Notes: generated from the letters alone by a model not told the origin. DNA of 64,000 bases from Blepharisma stoltei (GCA_914767885.1 CAJZBQ010000028.1:124001-188000); one strand, 5' to 3'; shown: positions 1 through 13,011, numbered from the stretch's first letter. Numbers and translations are program-made.

Positions 1-3000
1 CTACGAGAACAAAGACACAGAATCCAAGTTTCAATCCGAAATTTTCAAGTATTCTTGAACTTCTTTGAAGTTTTTTTTTTCATTTATTGGCAGCTTAATG
101 TCTTTTCTTTATCTCTGTGCTATGAAAGAGTGCTTAATTTGTGTTACTTTATTTTTTGTTACGAGTGGGCTTTTATGATATGGCAGGAACTATAAAATCA
201 TTTTATCAAGACTGGCTGGATTAATTATTGGGCTTGTTATTGAAATCTCGCTTACTTCTAAAAATGCGTGCATGCTAGGGTACTTTGTAGACTGAGTCAT
301 TCGTAATTTATATCTAGATTATTACACATATAAAACGTGAATAAGCTATATATGGTTCTATTTATTATTTTTGGCTGCACAAATAATCCATGGAATTGAG
401 CTTAAAATTTTGCAAAGCATAATAGCAGGGCTGGTTTTGACGTTAGTTATGTCATTATTAGAAAAGGATAGAAGAGACTTGTGGCTGCTTCTGGACATTT
501 ATAGAGCTAAATCGATATTTCAAAGTTTTATTATTGATGATAATAGCAATTCCATCATGATTATTGGTGAGGACGGGAAAATTATTATGACAAACGACGC
601 AGCCATCGCTTTTGCTGACAAAAAAGGGGTTTCTTGTGTACTAAAAGCTCATATCACAGAATTCTTTAGTACCCCCACCAAAGAAACAATCAATAAATTA
701 TTAAAAAATGCACTAGAAGGATCCTATATAGAGGAAGAGCTAATTTTGGATTCTACCCCATTTTTGATAAAAGCCAAGCTTGTAAATTTTAACCACAGGC
801 CTGCCGTTCATTTTACACTGTCAGACATAAGTAACCAAATATCAAGGCGGAATTTTATAACTGATATTAGCAATGCCCATAAATAAAATGGCATTTGGCT
901 CGAGAAAAATTAGCTCTGCTAATTTTCTCTCCCTCATGGAATTTTATTTATGGGTTGGGTTTTCTCTCGAGAACTTCTGCACAGCAATAGCTGTTTAACT
1001 TTGGGGATAACCAAAGGAACAGCTCCTCAGTGCGTTCAAGATCTCGGAGTTTTACCCCTTAGCACTTCTCCACGGGAAGAAGATCCTCAGGCGGAACACG
1101 CGCAGGAGCTGAGTCAAGGCAGAGCGACGGCAACGCGCCGGATGAGATGTGCAGCGGCTAGGGGTGAAGCGTTGATAGAAGGCTTGGCGGGTTGGGCTGA
1201 CCACCGTGATCCAAGATGGCTCTGTGACGTCACTAGTTAGCTAAAAGTTCCATTTTGGGACTGCGGGACTAGACACCTTAAATACCGAATAATTAAGTTT
1301 AAGTTTAAGATATTAACAATGCCCAAGAGCTTAAAGTTGCTGAGGTAGAAAAAAGGCTGACAGAATGCTTTATTCATAAGAGTACAATAACAGAGAATGA
1401 TTTTGCAGGATTTGCCCAATGCATATCTCACCATCAGATGACCAAAGCAATTTTACAATGCTTGATTGGAGATGTGAATATGAAAAATGACGTGTTTAAC
1501 GCTGAAGTGGAGGCAGGGAATATTATACAGTGGTTATGATATGAAGGGAAAAATAAAAAATTAAATATCACGCTGAGCCAGCACCCTGATTTAAGCAGCC
1601 CAATTTTTTGTGACAGGCGGTTTCACAATAATTTATTCAAAGGGGTCATTCATTTTATCATCCTCAAAGCTGACTGGAAATCTGATATAGCAATTTACCT
1701 TGGAAAAATAGTAAAAATTATATAGACTCATGAAAATGAGACTTATATTACTTATAGCTTTACTTTTGATTCACAGACGTTGGATGCTGATGAGTTTAGC
1801 TATTTGTTTAACAATGACCCAAGCAAAATCAAACAAATAGAAGATTTGCATGAAATTCTGAAAAAATATAAAGGATTTGTGGTAAGCAGTATATATTTTT
1901 TAATAAAAAAAAATATGAATTTTATAGAGGAAATTTGGTATAAATACAATAGAATTGGCAATGTTTGATATAATGCTGACTATTCTTGGAGGACAAATTA
2001 TAAACCAAGGCCCACAGCGCCCTTCAAGATTTAACTTAGTTTACAGCTTAAAGTTACAGTCGTATAATGAACAGACCGTTATGGATATTCAGCAAATAAA
2101 ATTATATGAAAATTCTGCTGATATTGACTCTTCAACTATCACGTGGCGTTGGAGTCAAGAAAAAACAGGAATTATTAGAATAAATAGAGACCCTGACCAG
2201 GAGCAAGCTGAAAAAGAAGCCAAAGAAGCATCCCAAACCAACCTTCTCACAACTTCTTATTTTCCTGACCATTCGCCTAATTCACCTAACTCCCCAAAGC
2301 GATAAGCAAATTCTTATAAATAAAATTTGCTTATGAGGGTAAAAATAAATTCAAGGATACAAATTTTGGAGATTTACTTTCAAATAATATGCAAATTTTG
2401 ATCTTTTCATATAAAATTTACTATTGAAAATTTAGTGCTAAAACCCTATGAATAAAAATGAATTTGCTTATTAATTGAGAAGTAAGCTAGCTTCTACTAA
2501 CACAGATAACACAGAAGGCAGCGAATACGGTGAAGATGACGTTGACGAGAATGTAACTATTTATGGGCTATCACAATACCTACACAAAGAAACTGATATC
2601 CCAGGGAAAATCTCCCCGCTGCCTATGAGATCTTCTTCCTTATTCCACATATCAAATTCTTCATTTACTTCAGATTTTCACGTATCTCATAAAGGCTTCC
2701 TATTAATAGGCAATAAATTTGTAGCGAACTCACTAACTCCCCTCTATCCTTGATTGATCCAATTATCATTATTTTATTAAGATAGGGTTTTTAATTTTTT
2801 TTTTCAAAATAAAATATTTTATGGCTAGCCATAAGAGATAGAATGTGCAATATATTAAATAAATATGTTAGAAATCATATTTGATTTTTTTTAAAAGTTA
2901 TTATACGGTATAAATCTTTAAGATTTATTATTATCAAAAATAGGTAGCTATATTTGAAGTGGGTCAGGGGAATAATTTTCCAGTTTTTAAGAAATTTTTA

Positions 3001-3347
3001 ATAGAGTCGTTCAATCAAGCAAAGGGAGATTAAAGAAAAATATAGAAGCAATACTAGGAAAAGACGTAGACCTTTGTGGTACACAGGAAGAGTTAGTTAG
3101 CAAAGTTATTAGAGAAGCCAGCGAAATGTATTTGTGTATAGTAGTTGTTGATGTCCCAGCTAATATAGAAGTAATTAAGAAGATAAGGAATAATGAGACT
3201 GGGCATAGGAAACCTTATGTAATTGCTATATATTCTAATAATGAAGAAGGGAATATTCCAGGCTATAAAGAAATAGGGGTTGATGAAGCGATACCAAAAA
3301 GTTCTGGGAGAGAAATATTACAGTCAATTATAGCTAAAATCTTATAA
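1..3347 (+). CDS. Hybrid histidine-kinase-like sensor, 5' partial
   Basis: The frame is open from base 2, so the true start lies upstream. The N-terminal part (to about base 480) encodes several hydrophobic membrane segments. A PAS-like domain follows (about 520-840, SIMIIGEDGKIIMTND). Next come a kinase-like region with a possible G box (MFDIMLTILGG, near 1960-1995) and a C-terminal receiver-like domain (about 2690-3345, FLLIGNKFVANS then VVVDVP and IPKS, the usual Asp and Lys positions). I could not find a convincing H box or N box, so catalytic activity is uncertain. The gene is interrupted at 880-1308 and 2734-3030; removing each insert with one flanking repeat keeps the frame. It also has a 15-nt intron at 1711-1725. 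A 46-nt GT...AG-like segment near 1881-1926 and the element at 2303-2474 are further probable interruptions. TGA is read as Trp. Stop is TAA. Confidence 0.68.
863..1325 (+). mobile_element. SINE-like retroelement S1 with 17-bp target duplication
   Basis: The element body is 880-1308. It lies between near-identical 17-bp repeats (863-879 and 1309-1325, one mismatch). The 5' end folds: the 12 bases at 878-889 are the exact reverse complement of 941-952, with an inner ATTAGC/GCTAAT stem. The 3' end is a TTTAAG-type simple repeat. The body is far more GC-rich than its surroundings. A related copy in the opposite orientation lies at 37319-37761. It interrupts the kinase gene, and removing one repeat plus the body leaves the frame intact (ITDISNA joined to QELKVAEVEKR). 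Confidence 0.8.
2303..2474. mobile_element. Small terminal-inverted-repeat element inside kinase gene
   Basis: ATAAGCAAATTC at 2302-2313 recurs inverted as GAATTTGCTTAT near 2460-2471. The interior is AT-rich. Removing 172 bp would join the frame ending at 2302 to the one starting at 2475, but the flanking repeat would only be AT, so the exact boundary is uncertain. Confidence 0.5.
2734..3030. mobile_element. Decayed MITE (family A-like) acting as an IES
   Basis: The 297-bp insert is flanked by TA (2734-2735 and 3031-3032). Its left end CTCCCCTCTATCCTTGATTG and right end TCGTTCAATCAAGCAAAGGG are worn versions of the family A ends at 19592-20164. Removal joins NS to LKKNIEAI in frame inside the receiver domain. 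Confidence 0.75.
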
Positions 3348-3404
3348 AATTCATATTTTTATTAAATCCCTTATAAGAGATTTTAGGATAATTTCATAAT
3401 AAAT

Positions 3405-4946
3405 ATGATAGGGAGTCAGCTCTACACATTTGGGAGCATTCTAGCTACGATAATAGTGATTTCCAACACATATGCTATTGAAGAACAATTTTATTCGACT
3501 GTTATACATATAGTGAGATCCAAAGCAATTTTACTTGTTTTATTCAACTTTGGGATTGATCTCAAGACATTTTCTCTGACAGAAATTTCCTCTTGCTATT
3601 ATTGATTTTTTTAGCCAAGGATTTATAAAAAAAATTTTGTGGGAAAAAATTCAATAATAGAAATTGAAAATTCTGACAATTGAAAAATCATAGTAAAGCT
3701 TCTGCTACGTTGGATTGTCATTTCAGTTCAGCTATTTAAAGCAATAATTTTTGCCTTTTTTGCGACACTGAAGCCAGCAGAAGTCCAGCATATGCAGAGC
3801 CAAGCTATACATCATGGCTTTCAGCTTGTTATTTATCTCTATCTGCTGAATATAGAATTCGACTGATTTATAGCAGCCCATATTGTGCTAAATATAGCTG
3901 TGGCTTCATTGCATACTCTAGCTATAAAGCGAGTAGAATACGTAATTTTTATATAGCTTTTTACCGAAAGATATCCTAAAATGGCTTATATTCGGATGGT
4001 TTTTCTGCATGTTTCATTGATGTTTCTTGACTATTTTTTGATTAGTATGGAAATGAAAGCAAAAATCTATGAAAATTTAAGCATTTTCCTTTATTATGAG
4101 GTAAATTATATTTAGTATATACTTATGCTCCTTGAAATAGTGAAGTCTTTTATATTGTTTTGGCTCAATGCTTATGAATGAATTAAGATCCCTGAAGGCT
4201 GGGAAGTTAAAGCTGATATAGTCAGGATATTAGAATTTGCTTTCAATATATTTACACTTTGCATTGTTTTGACTGAATTTTTAGTTTTGTCGAAAAAAAG
4301 CGCGGCAGGGATTTATTTTATTGAAAAATCTATTAAATCTGTATTAAACATTTACAACTGCTTAGCAAAATTTTTAGAGTCAAGAAGACTATTAGGTAAG
4401 GTGGAGCGTTTTCCAGACGCTTCTCCTGAGGAAATTCATCATGCCGATGATAAATGTATTTTCTGTCTTGAGCATTTAACACATGCAAAAAAAATCAATT
4501 GTGGGCACTTATTCCATTATAAATGCTTAAGGGATTATTTCCAGACTTCTAGCAACCCTCTATGTCCCACATGTAGAGCAGATATTGATGAAAGACTTGT
4601 AGTGCCTCAAAAAAAGACAGAGCATATTGCCCAAATCATTGCAAGCTCGCTTATTGTACAAGATTTGCCTGAAGGTTTTCCATTAGGAAATCCATTAAGA
4701 ATAGGAGCTGTCCCTTGGGGGCTTCCACAGCCTGTGAATTCTCATAGAGTATCTAAACATAGCGAGCAGATGAGAAAAGGTGTAGAAGGGCTCAATAGCT
4801 TTATGGTGAGGTTTTATAAACATCCTCCAGATGACTATGAAATAGAAGAACAAAAAGAGGAAGAAAAAGAAGAAGAAATAAAGACATCACAAAGAATCCG
4901 AGAAAAAGTGTTAAAGAGATATGAAAATAGGATTTATGATGAATAA
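3405..4946 (+). CDS. hrd1: HRD1/synoviolin-type ER membrane RING E3 ubiquitin ligase
   Basis: HRD1 ubiquitinates misfolded proteins as they are moved out of the ER (ERAD). The N-terminal half holds the expected chain of membrane helices (about 3405-4330), beginning like the family (ATIIVISNTYAIEEQFYSTV). A linker ending FPDASPEEIHHADDKC leads into a RING-H2 domain at about 4447-4590, CIFC then CGHLFHYKC then CPTC, with all eight zinc ligands visible. The C-terminal tail is acidic and Lys-rich. Two 15-nt introns lie at 3942-3956 and 4101-4115. An IES at 3559-3717 sits between membrane segments 2 and 3. TGA encodes Trp at several places. The ATG at 3405 is the first one in frame with the first membrane helix. 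Stop is TAA. Confidence 0.85.
3559..3717. other. IES, 159 bp, flanked by GGATTG
   Basis: GGATTG occurs at 3553-3558 and 3712-3717. Dropping one copy and the sequence between joins LFNFGI to VISVQLFKAI in frame, restoring the expected helix of the HRD1-like protein. The flank is not a TA repeat. Confidence 0.72.
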
Positions 4947-5008
4947 ATATAAAATTTGATGATATTTAGACTTGATAAATTATTTTTGTTAGTTAATTAA
5001 TGTTATAT

Positions 5009-8000
5009 TTAATCAAAATATTCATCATTTTCAAAATCTGAAAAATTGGTCAAAAATAATGGTCTCTCATTTTCTACTGGGGGTCGCTTGCTCTTTTTCA
5101 AGAAATATCTTGCCATTATGCAGGCTAGAATAAGAATAATAAAAATACATGACCCAAGAATTAACCAAATCCACCAAGAATTGTCATTATAGTTGTACTG
5201 AAATCCTTCATCATTATCATTGCTCCCGGGAATTGTTCTCCTTAAGCAAATTGGGGTTGTATTTAGTGCCATATTTTCATTAATTAGCGTAATAAACAGC
5301 TCAAAAGTGTCTATTCCCCATATTTTCATCATTTCCTGATATTCATTAGGTGTCATTCTCGGTATAATTATTTCTGGTTTTTTCAACACATAGCTCCTAA
5401 GCCAAGGCGTCAACGCTCCAATTGCAGTAACCGTATAAGAGTTCAAAAACTCTACACTCCCAGTACTATATGGCAATAACTGAGGAGAAATCGGCATATC
5501 ATACATTATTGAGTTGGCTTGGCTTACCTTTGTGTTATAAATCCTTATATAAAGCTCATTCCTAGACGATCTGATTGACGACGCTATAAAATCCGGCTGA
5601 TAATAATCCGAGCAGACTATAAGAGAAGTCAGCCCAATATATTCATTTAGAGTATTATTATAAGGATAAAACCTTGTCATAATCGAAGGGCTGCTCTTGC
5701 TGTTTAATAAAAATTGGTGTATTTTCGTCCCAACAGTCCCTGTAAATAAAAAGTTCCCACACACCCCAACAGACACTATATAGTCACCATCCTTCATTGG
5801 CAATCCTCCTACAATAGCACTGATCTCATTTACATTATCATTTTGTGTCTGTAGAATTCTTATCCCATACCAATGGTCAGCTACATATAAAAACAAATCA
5901 TTGCTTGAATAAACCCCATCTACAGCACTAGCATAAAATGCTGGGAGCCCTAGAGAATGGAAATCAATGATTTCTACCTGGATTAAGTCTAATGTGTGAG
6001 AATCCCAATGCCCAGAAATTCTTATCACATGGTTATTCCTATAGTTTTCATAGTCAGCTTTATCAGCAGTATCAATAGAAAGCAGCATAAAATCATAGTT
6101 ATCTGAAGGAATTACCTTAAGCCAGGCAGGGTAGAATTCTACTAATAAAATTTTGGTTCGATTTACATGACAGTGCACAAAGTCATATTCCCATAGCACC
6201 AAGGCAAACTGGGTGAGGGTCAAATTGACTGTTTTTTCTTCGTTCCATGAAAATTCTTCAGTCATTTGGTACTGACAAGCAGTCACAAATAAGGTAAAAT
6301 CGCCTTGGGTGCCGACTCCTTCAATAACAGAACATACAGGGTTGGTACCATTTATATAGTCAGAGACGTTCAAAATGTGCTCAATTGGGATGTCTGGAGA
6401 GTCCATTCCTTCTTGGTTAGGAATATCAGTCAAATTAAAAATAAGTAGCCCTTGGATGCTGCTCGTTACAATGACTCTGTTAGTATTCTTTATTACAGTA
6501 TGGTCTGTAAAGGTTTCGTCATAGTCTCCTTCATAATGATCAGTCAATATCATTTGTGGCCATTTTATAGCTGGGACATAGTTGGGTCCTTGATAATTAA
6601 ATGTTGGGTATTTGCCATTGATATTTAAATAGGATTTTACGTTTTGTCCTTGGTAAAACCCACTGAAGTCTAATATTGTTTCAATATCATAGTCTATGAC
6701 GAGCTGCTGACTGATATTCCAAAGCTGTTCATTTATCCATATATTTTCTCCATCAGGGAAAATATTAAGCAAAACAGGCAAAAAAATTGAGGAAACTTCA
6801 TTTGACGCGACAAGGGTTAGGTTTGCAATATATTGAGCTTGACTGGCTGATGCTGGACTAGTTATATTTATGCCGCCATATATATAAAGTTCACAAGGCT
6901 CGTCGTAAGGCATTGTTGGGCAATTTGAACCATAAAATGAAAGACTTTGGCTGAAATTGGCAGTGCATAGAGTCCCAATCATACCCCAATACATATCAAA
7001 TTCACTAGAAACATCAAATTGGCAGGACTCATTAATTGGGATATAACTGATTAAGCTGCTATGAGTAGTTTGAAGACCATCTAAAACTGCAACCCTGTCA
7101 CCTATATGGATGAATAATAAATTTTCAATATTTTGAGTGCTATAATAAATCCCTGTATATTTCCCACTGATTCTTCTAATAAAAACTAGTGTCGTTGTAT
7201 AGGCATCTACAGTTCCATCGCTAAATACAATATATATCTGCTCTTGGGTGCCAATAATTCTGACAGCATTAATTACATTGTTTTTATCAATACTATAAGG
7301 GAGAATCGGGATTTCTCCATTATAAATAAAATTTAAGTCAATGATGTGGACACCATTAAACTTGTCTAATATATAGAGATAGGAGTCAGGAAAGCTTTCA
7401 GACGGAGAAGTGACGGTAGCATCTATTATGTAGAGATCGGTTTGGAAAAGCTCACTTGATACTTGGACCATTTTGTAGTAAAGGCTGCTAGGAGAATTTG
7501 TTTTATATAAATCAAGTAGCTGGCTTCCTCCACAAATCATATAGTCCTCATAAGCGAAAAAAATGTCACAATTCGTCATAGGACTCCAAGTCTGGATGGT
7601 GCTATTGGTGCCATCAGCAATTAAATTAATAAATGGAGAGTCTGGCGTTGGCAATGAGTATACAAGCCACCCTTGTGGACATATTACAGTTGATATAGGG
7701 TTCATTAAGGACAGCCATAAGGCAGGCTCAGTTTCTCCATAGTAAAAAGTATATATTCCGCTATCTGTATATAAAAAAATTTCAACTTCAATTAATTGAA
7801 CTGAAGTAAGGGCCATATTCATCGGTACGCTTTGCAAGTATTTTATTTTGCTAAACTTTGCACAATTGCTTATAATATAAATGCATGCTTATATTAAAAT
7901 TAGCCTTTATTTTACTATTATTTTAGATAAATTATTTAATATATCTTAATTGATTTTTTCATATGTGGAATAATTAAATGAAAAATCTGATGGGATGCTA

Positions 8001-9807
8001 TTTATTTGTAATGAAAAGTTTAGATTTGGCCCTGAAAAATAATCTAGTGGTGTGGCAGATAATTCTGAATAAAACCCGTTGAATTCTACATCAAGCTGAA
8101 GGGCTTGTATAGGAATAGGGCTATAGCCATCAATATAAAGAATACTGCTCATATTTTCAGGGATCCCATAAACTACTATAGATTTTGATAGTTTTAAATA
8201 TGGCCCAACTGTGGTTTCAGCAATTATTTCTGCATAATATGAATCTGGATAGGAAAGAGGCCCAGGTGTTACCCTTAATTTCCAATAATCCAATGTAAAT
8301 GAATAAGAAGTTATAGCATCAATATCAAATCTGACATAAAAAAACAGACCAAAGTACCCATAAAATATTTTCCACATCCCGTTGGGGTCAAAATTCCCTC
8401 CTACAAGATCTTCAATGTCCATATGAAGCAGCACGTCTTGAGCTAGAGGTGTCCTATCGCTAACAACCATTAGTGACGTGTTATTTTCACCAATAACATC
8501 TAGAAAAAAATAGTTCAAAGCGTGCTCACTTGATTTTATAAGCCTATTTAAATGAATTTTTAACTATCATATTTTATATAGCCAATAGAATAAAGCAATA
8601 ATTATATTTATTATAAATAGATATAGGCGATATGACTCCATACATATCATAGCTAGATACCCAGAATACTTCATCAAACTGGTTAGGACTGAAAGCAATT
8701 AGTCCTCTTTCGGTGCCAACTGTAATTACATTATCTGTCTCATAGTCGTTTTCTTTATATTCAATGCTTATGCTAATATCCTATAATTAGTTCCAAATCT
8801 TCTTCTAATATTAGTCTTATATCAATAAAAATTTCTATTGTTTTTATAATAGGTTTTCATATTTTTCAATAATGGCATAGACTATCCCCGAACCTCGTCA
8901 AATCAAAATAAGCCTCTTCGAAGAAAAATCCATTAGCACTATTTAGCTCATATAAAATGACACCAATATTAGTATCTAGCATATAAATCAGCCCATCAAA
9001 AATTAAGGAATCAATTGGATAAGGGATTAACTTATCTGCATTAGGTAAAGTAAAATATCGGCTTATAGTCTGAATAAGCACTGGATCAAAAGGATCACTG
9101 AAATTATATATAAATAACATACCATTATGTGACGCAAAACTTGCTGAAAAAATCCCAGAAATGGGTATTATAGATGTACTTTGTATTTCTGATGAAATTT
9201 TTAAACTGGAAGTATATCGGATATCCCACAGATCTAATAAAACCGGCAGTCCAGGGTTTTCTATATCTGTGACATTCATTACATATAAGTCATTTCTCGT
9301 CACGTTTTGCCCATCAACTTCTTCTAGCTGTCCTAATAAAATAACCGCAAATTTGCTGTTATCATTTGTGAATAAGGCGACTTGTAATATATTAGGATCC
9401 ATATGTTGATATTCCAAGCTTTGATTCCAATGGAGAGTTAATTCTCCGCTTGTTAGCATCAAGCTATAAATTTCTATATAATTTTGGTAAAACCCAAACA
9501 TAATCATCTTATTTTCGGATCGAAAAGAGGTAATTTTTCGTTGGTTAGGAGTTTCTTGCACTGCAGGCCCTCTCAGGCCTGCATATTCTATTGAATTAGA
9601 GGCATTGAAACTGACTGGATCGAAAATTTGAAGATTCTCACTTGTAAAGTTGGCTTCACCAACAGAAAAGGTTAAATCTTCACCTTCAAAGAAGTCATTT
9701 AAATTGAGAGTTAAATATTCATTCTTTGATAAGTATGCGACGAATAAGTCTTGCATGACTCCGTATGCAGATTCTAGTAAAACTACAAGGAGAAAAGAGA
9801 TTACCAT
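5009..9807 (-). CDS. Large single-pass surface or secretory-pathway membrane protein
   Basis: I do not recognise this family. Read from 9807 down, it starts with a clear signal peptide (MVISFLLVVLLESAYG). More than 1,300 residues of luminal/extracellular sequence follow, rich in aromatic and beta-type segments and in N-x-S/T sites. One transmembrane helix is near 5170-5100 (WWIWLILGSCIFIILILAC), followed by a short basic then acidic cytoplasmic tail. Repeated blocks such as DLYIIDATV, YLYILDKFNGVHIIDL and LLIFNLTDIPN resemble beta-propeller blades, which is an inference. The coding sequence is interrupted near 8790-8870, 8530-8600 and 7866-7950 by short AT-rich segments, probably IESs. In-frame joins at TA can be found for the last two, but I could not fix every boundary. 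Stop is TAA. Confidence 0.72.
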
Positions 9808-9881
9808 TATTTTTATTTAAATATTCTGAAGTGATAATAAATAAAGGCTAGTTATATCATGCACCCAAGGTAAATGATGTT

Positions 9882-10316
9882 TTAGCTATTTTTCGCCGTT
9901 TCTTTCGTAATTAGGTCTTGGAGGAAGTCAAAAATATCGGTTTTATTAATGCAAGCTGTGATATGGTTTTTTTGTAAGATTCTACGCTTTCCTTCTTCTG
10001 TGTGGATTCAGGCTCGATGAGTTAGCTCGATTATAAATAATTCGCAAGCTTTGCCGAATAAAGCTGGGGTTTCAGAGCTTATCATTCGGACGTCTTCATC
10101 AGATTTCATTATTTTTTTGATTCTGGCTAAGGGTAATTGGTGATTCTTAAAATCATCAGGAGCGAAGTTTTCAACTTCGAGTTTTTGTGCGTTAATTAAT
10201 TTATCAAGATTTTTTATATGTTCTTGATAGGCTGATTGGTCAAAATTTTCTTCTGATGTGGGAGGCATCATATAAAATCCGAGCATTGAGTCTTTACTGA
10301 TTCTTTTGGATTCCAT
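9882..10316 (-). CDS. NF-YC / HAP5 histone-fold transcription factor subunit
   Basis: NF-YC pairs with NF-YB through a histone fold and, with NF-YA, binds CCAAT boxes. The core here reads [20 protein letters not shown], then [19 protein letters not shown] and [20 protein letters not shown], a very close match to the family. The protein is about 144 residues and uncut by insertions. The in-frame TGA at 10008-10010 encodes the tryptophan after THRA that the family also has, which supports the TGA=Trp code. Read with the standard code the gene would lose the second half of its histone fold. Stop is TAA. Confidence 0.92.
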
Positions 10317-11043
10317 TATTTTATTATAGAGTTAGCTCTTATTATAAGGATTTTACTAAATTTAAGATTTATGCAGTTTATGAAGAAAGCAAATTAAAAT
10401 AAACTTAATCGAACAAATTTGATAAATAGAATAGAATTTAATGAGAAGTTCAGCAATTCTTAATGAAGTTTTGTATTTGAATGAAAAATAGAAAATCAAT
10501 AATAAATTTTATTTATTATAATTTATTTAGTGGAAAGAATTAATGAGTTCAAATTAGTTTGAATACTTATAAAAAATTAAAATCAATTTTTATTGAACAA
10601 TGATGAAATTGTGGATTAAATTTATTTAAGAGATTTTAGCCATAGAATCACTTGAAAAAAATTAATTTTGCAGAAATTTATAATTTAAACATAAAATATT
10701 TATGATTTTTGAATTTTATTTGCAATTAAGACATTTTGTTTGCATTTATGGAGGTTACATATTTATTTTTCAAAATTCAAACAAGCTTTATTTCAAAATT
10801 TTAATCAAATTTAATTAATCTTTCATTAGAATATCTTGCTAGCTAATAGATATATTTATTTTTTTAAGGAATAGCACTGCTAATTGGCAAACTCATGAAA
10901 CTTTGAAATTTGGCTAAAAAGGAGCTTCTATCAACCCTACTTGAATAATTCAAAATCTACTCGTATATTGCACTGGATTTAGATACAAAAAATTACATAT
11001 ATCGATTTAGAAGCTTTTATTTGGTTCTTTATGCTATTTTACT
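10317..11043. other. AT-rich intergenic region
   Basis: About 730 bases of very AT-rich sequence separate NF-YC from the MYB gene. I see no open frame, repeat copy or RNA gene in it. Confidence 0.5.
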
Positions 11044-11753
11044 ATGCACATCTGTTATACTGCACAAATCCATAATAGAACAATGGACAGTGATATCAAC
11101 AACTTGTATTGGGCATTTCCGCAATACACTCAAAATTTGCCAAAATTCGATGAGCTACCTCAAGGTTGTGTTTGGGTGCCTTGCATCCCCGACTTTACTA
11201 CCAATACCTATATCCCCATATATAATCTTCATGCCCAAATCCACCTTCCCTCGAATACAAAAACCCAAGCTTGTAAGAGCGAAAAAATAAAGATCAGCCG
11301 AGGTGGTATAAAAACTCTGCCTTGGAAAGAAAGCGAGGACAAACTTCTTCAAGACCTTGTTGAGCTTCATGGCTTGAAGAAATGGTCATTAATCTCACAA
11401 GAGATTAATAAAGCCTTATATGACGGAAACGAGATGCGAAAAGGTAAACATTGTAGGGAAAGGTGGCACAATCATTTGGATCCAGGACTTAACAGTAAGA
11501 TTTATACGTAGAAGGAGAATGGTCATATGAGGAAGATATTTATTTGTTACAGCTAAAAGAACAATATGGAAATAGGTGGAGCTTAATTTCTAAAGGGCTT
11601 CAAGGGAGGAACGAAAATAGCGTGAAAAATCGGTGGAATTGCCTGATTAAGAGGGCAAGGCAAGATCCTGAAATGCAATATTATTCTTCTGATACAATAA
11701 CGGCGATTCTTATAAAAGAATTACAAGAGCAAAGAAGCCAAACGAATAACTAA
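11044..11753 (+). CDS. Two-repeat MYB DNA-binding protein
   Basis: A nuclear DNA-binding protein of the R2R3-MYB kind. The first repeat (about 11315-11490) reads PWKESEDKLLQDLVELHG then KHCRERWHNHLDP. The second (about 11515-11690) reads KGEWSYEEDIYLLQLKEQYG then NSVKNRWNCLIKR. Each repeat has the spaced tryptophans and the final helix-turn-helix helix. A 17-nt intron (GTAAGATTTATACGTAG, 11495-11511) lies between the repeats and is needed to keep the frame. The N-terminal 90 residues show no domain. The start at 11044 is the first ATG of the frame. Target genes cannot be read from the sequence. Stop is TAA. Confidence 0.88.
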
Positions 11754-12054
11754 TTAATTTAATAGCTTTGGCTTTAAAAGCTGCTCTTTTGCATTAAGTA
11801 TTCTTAGTCAAGCAATTAAAAAAAATGGTCTGTGATAAACTAGACATAAAAGATTAAAAGCTATAAATTAAAAAAAATTAAATAAATTGGCTTAAAACCT
11901 TCCTAACTATTAATTATATAAAAACACGAAATAATTAAAATTAATATTTATTTGTGAATTTGCTAGCAAGAAAATGATTTTATATTTCGAAATATTTTCC
12001 ACAAAACCACTTTTTAGCATACACAAACAAATTCTTCTGATTTTCTAAATTTTA

Positions 12055-13011
12055 ATGTCGAAAGATTATTGGATTATTGACACAGATGCAGGTGTTGATG
12101 ACTGCCAAGCCTTAGCTCTTGCATTTTCCTGTCAAGATTCCCATAATTTCGAAGTTTTAGCTATCACAGTTCTTGCTGGAAATGTACTTTTACCTCAAGC
12201 TATAATGAACATAGCTGAAACTTTAAAAGCTTGCAATAAAGAAAACATCCCTTTCTACATCGGAGCAGACAGACCTCTTATAAGCACACTTACCCCAGCC
12301 ACACACATTCACGGGGTCGACGGTCTTAACAACTATTGACAAAGAGAAGGAAAATCCCGTGAAGACCACATCAAGCCCCAATCCAAGAGTGCTGTCCAAG
12401 CTATAATAGATTTAGCTCACGAATATTCTGGCAACATAAATATTGTGACTATTGGACCTCTCACAAATTTAGCCTTAGCTGCTTGTCAAAACCCAGAAAT
12501 TATTAGTATGTTTAAAAGAGTTTTAGTAATGGGAGGAGCAGTCCACTATAGAGGAAACAGATATATCACTAATGAGTTTAATATTTGGTGTGACCCTGAA
12601 GCAGCTCATATAATTTTTGAAAGATTTCCAAGCATTGAGCTTGTCCCTTGGGAAACTTGTATAGATAAAGAGCATTTATTAGATTTGGACTTTTTAAGGA
12701 GCTATATAAGTGGGACATCAAGGGTAGGGAAATTTATAGGAGAAATTACAGCTGTTAGGGAAGGCAGGACTACTGTGCATTTTTGCGACCCTTTAACGTT
12801 GGCTGTAGCAATTGATAGGAATGTGGTTGTTTCTGGAAGCAAAAGAAAAGGAGTGATTGAGCTGAAAGGAACGACAACGAGAGGAATGACGTTAATAAAT
12901 TGGGGATCGTCAGATATGGAGGAAATAAATGAAGCAGTTCCAAATTTGTTTATTGTGGAGAAGGTAAATATGGAAATAGTAAAGCAAATGCTATTAAGTT
13001 CTATTAACTAA
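12055..13011 (+). CDS. Inosine/uridine-preferring nucleoside hydrolase
   Basis: This enzyme splits the N-glycosidic bond of ribonucleosides for purine and pyrimidine salvage. The N-terminal calcium/ribose-binding motif DTDAGVDD lies at residues 8-15. Downstream are HGVDGL, TIGPLTNLALA, EFNIWCDPEAA and FCDPLTLAVAID, all typical of the IUNH fold. The single exon gives about 318 residues, the usual length. The TGA at 12337-12339 lies inside the conserved core just after HGVDGLNNY and must encode Trp. There is no insertion. The ATG at 12055 sits directly before the first strand. Stop is TAA. Confidence 0.93.

Noticed and set aside
950-1240. Open frame inside retroelement S1 as a protein gene
   Set aside because: It is not conserved in the related copy at 37319-37761, lacks a known domain, and lies wholly within the element.
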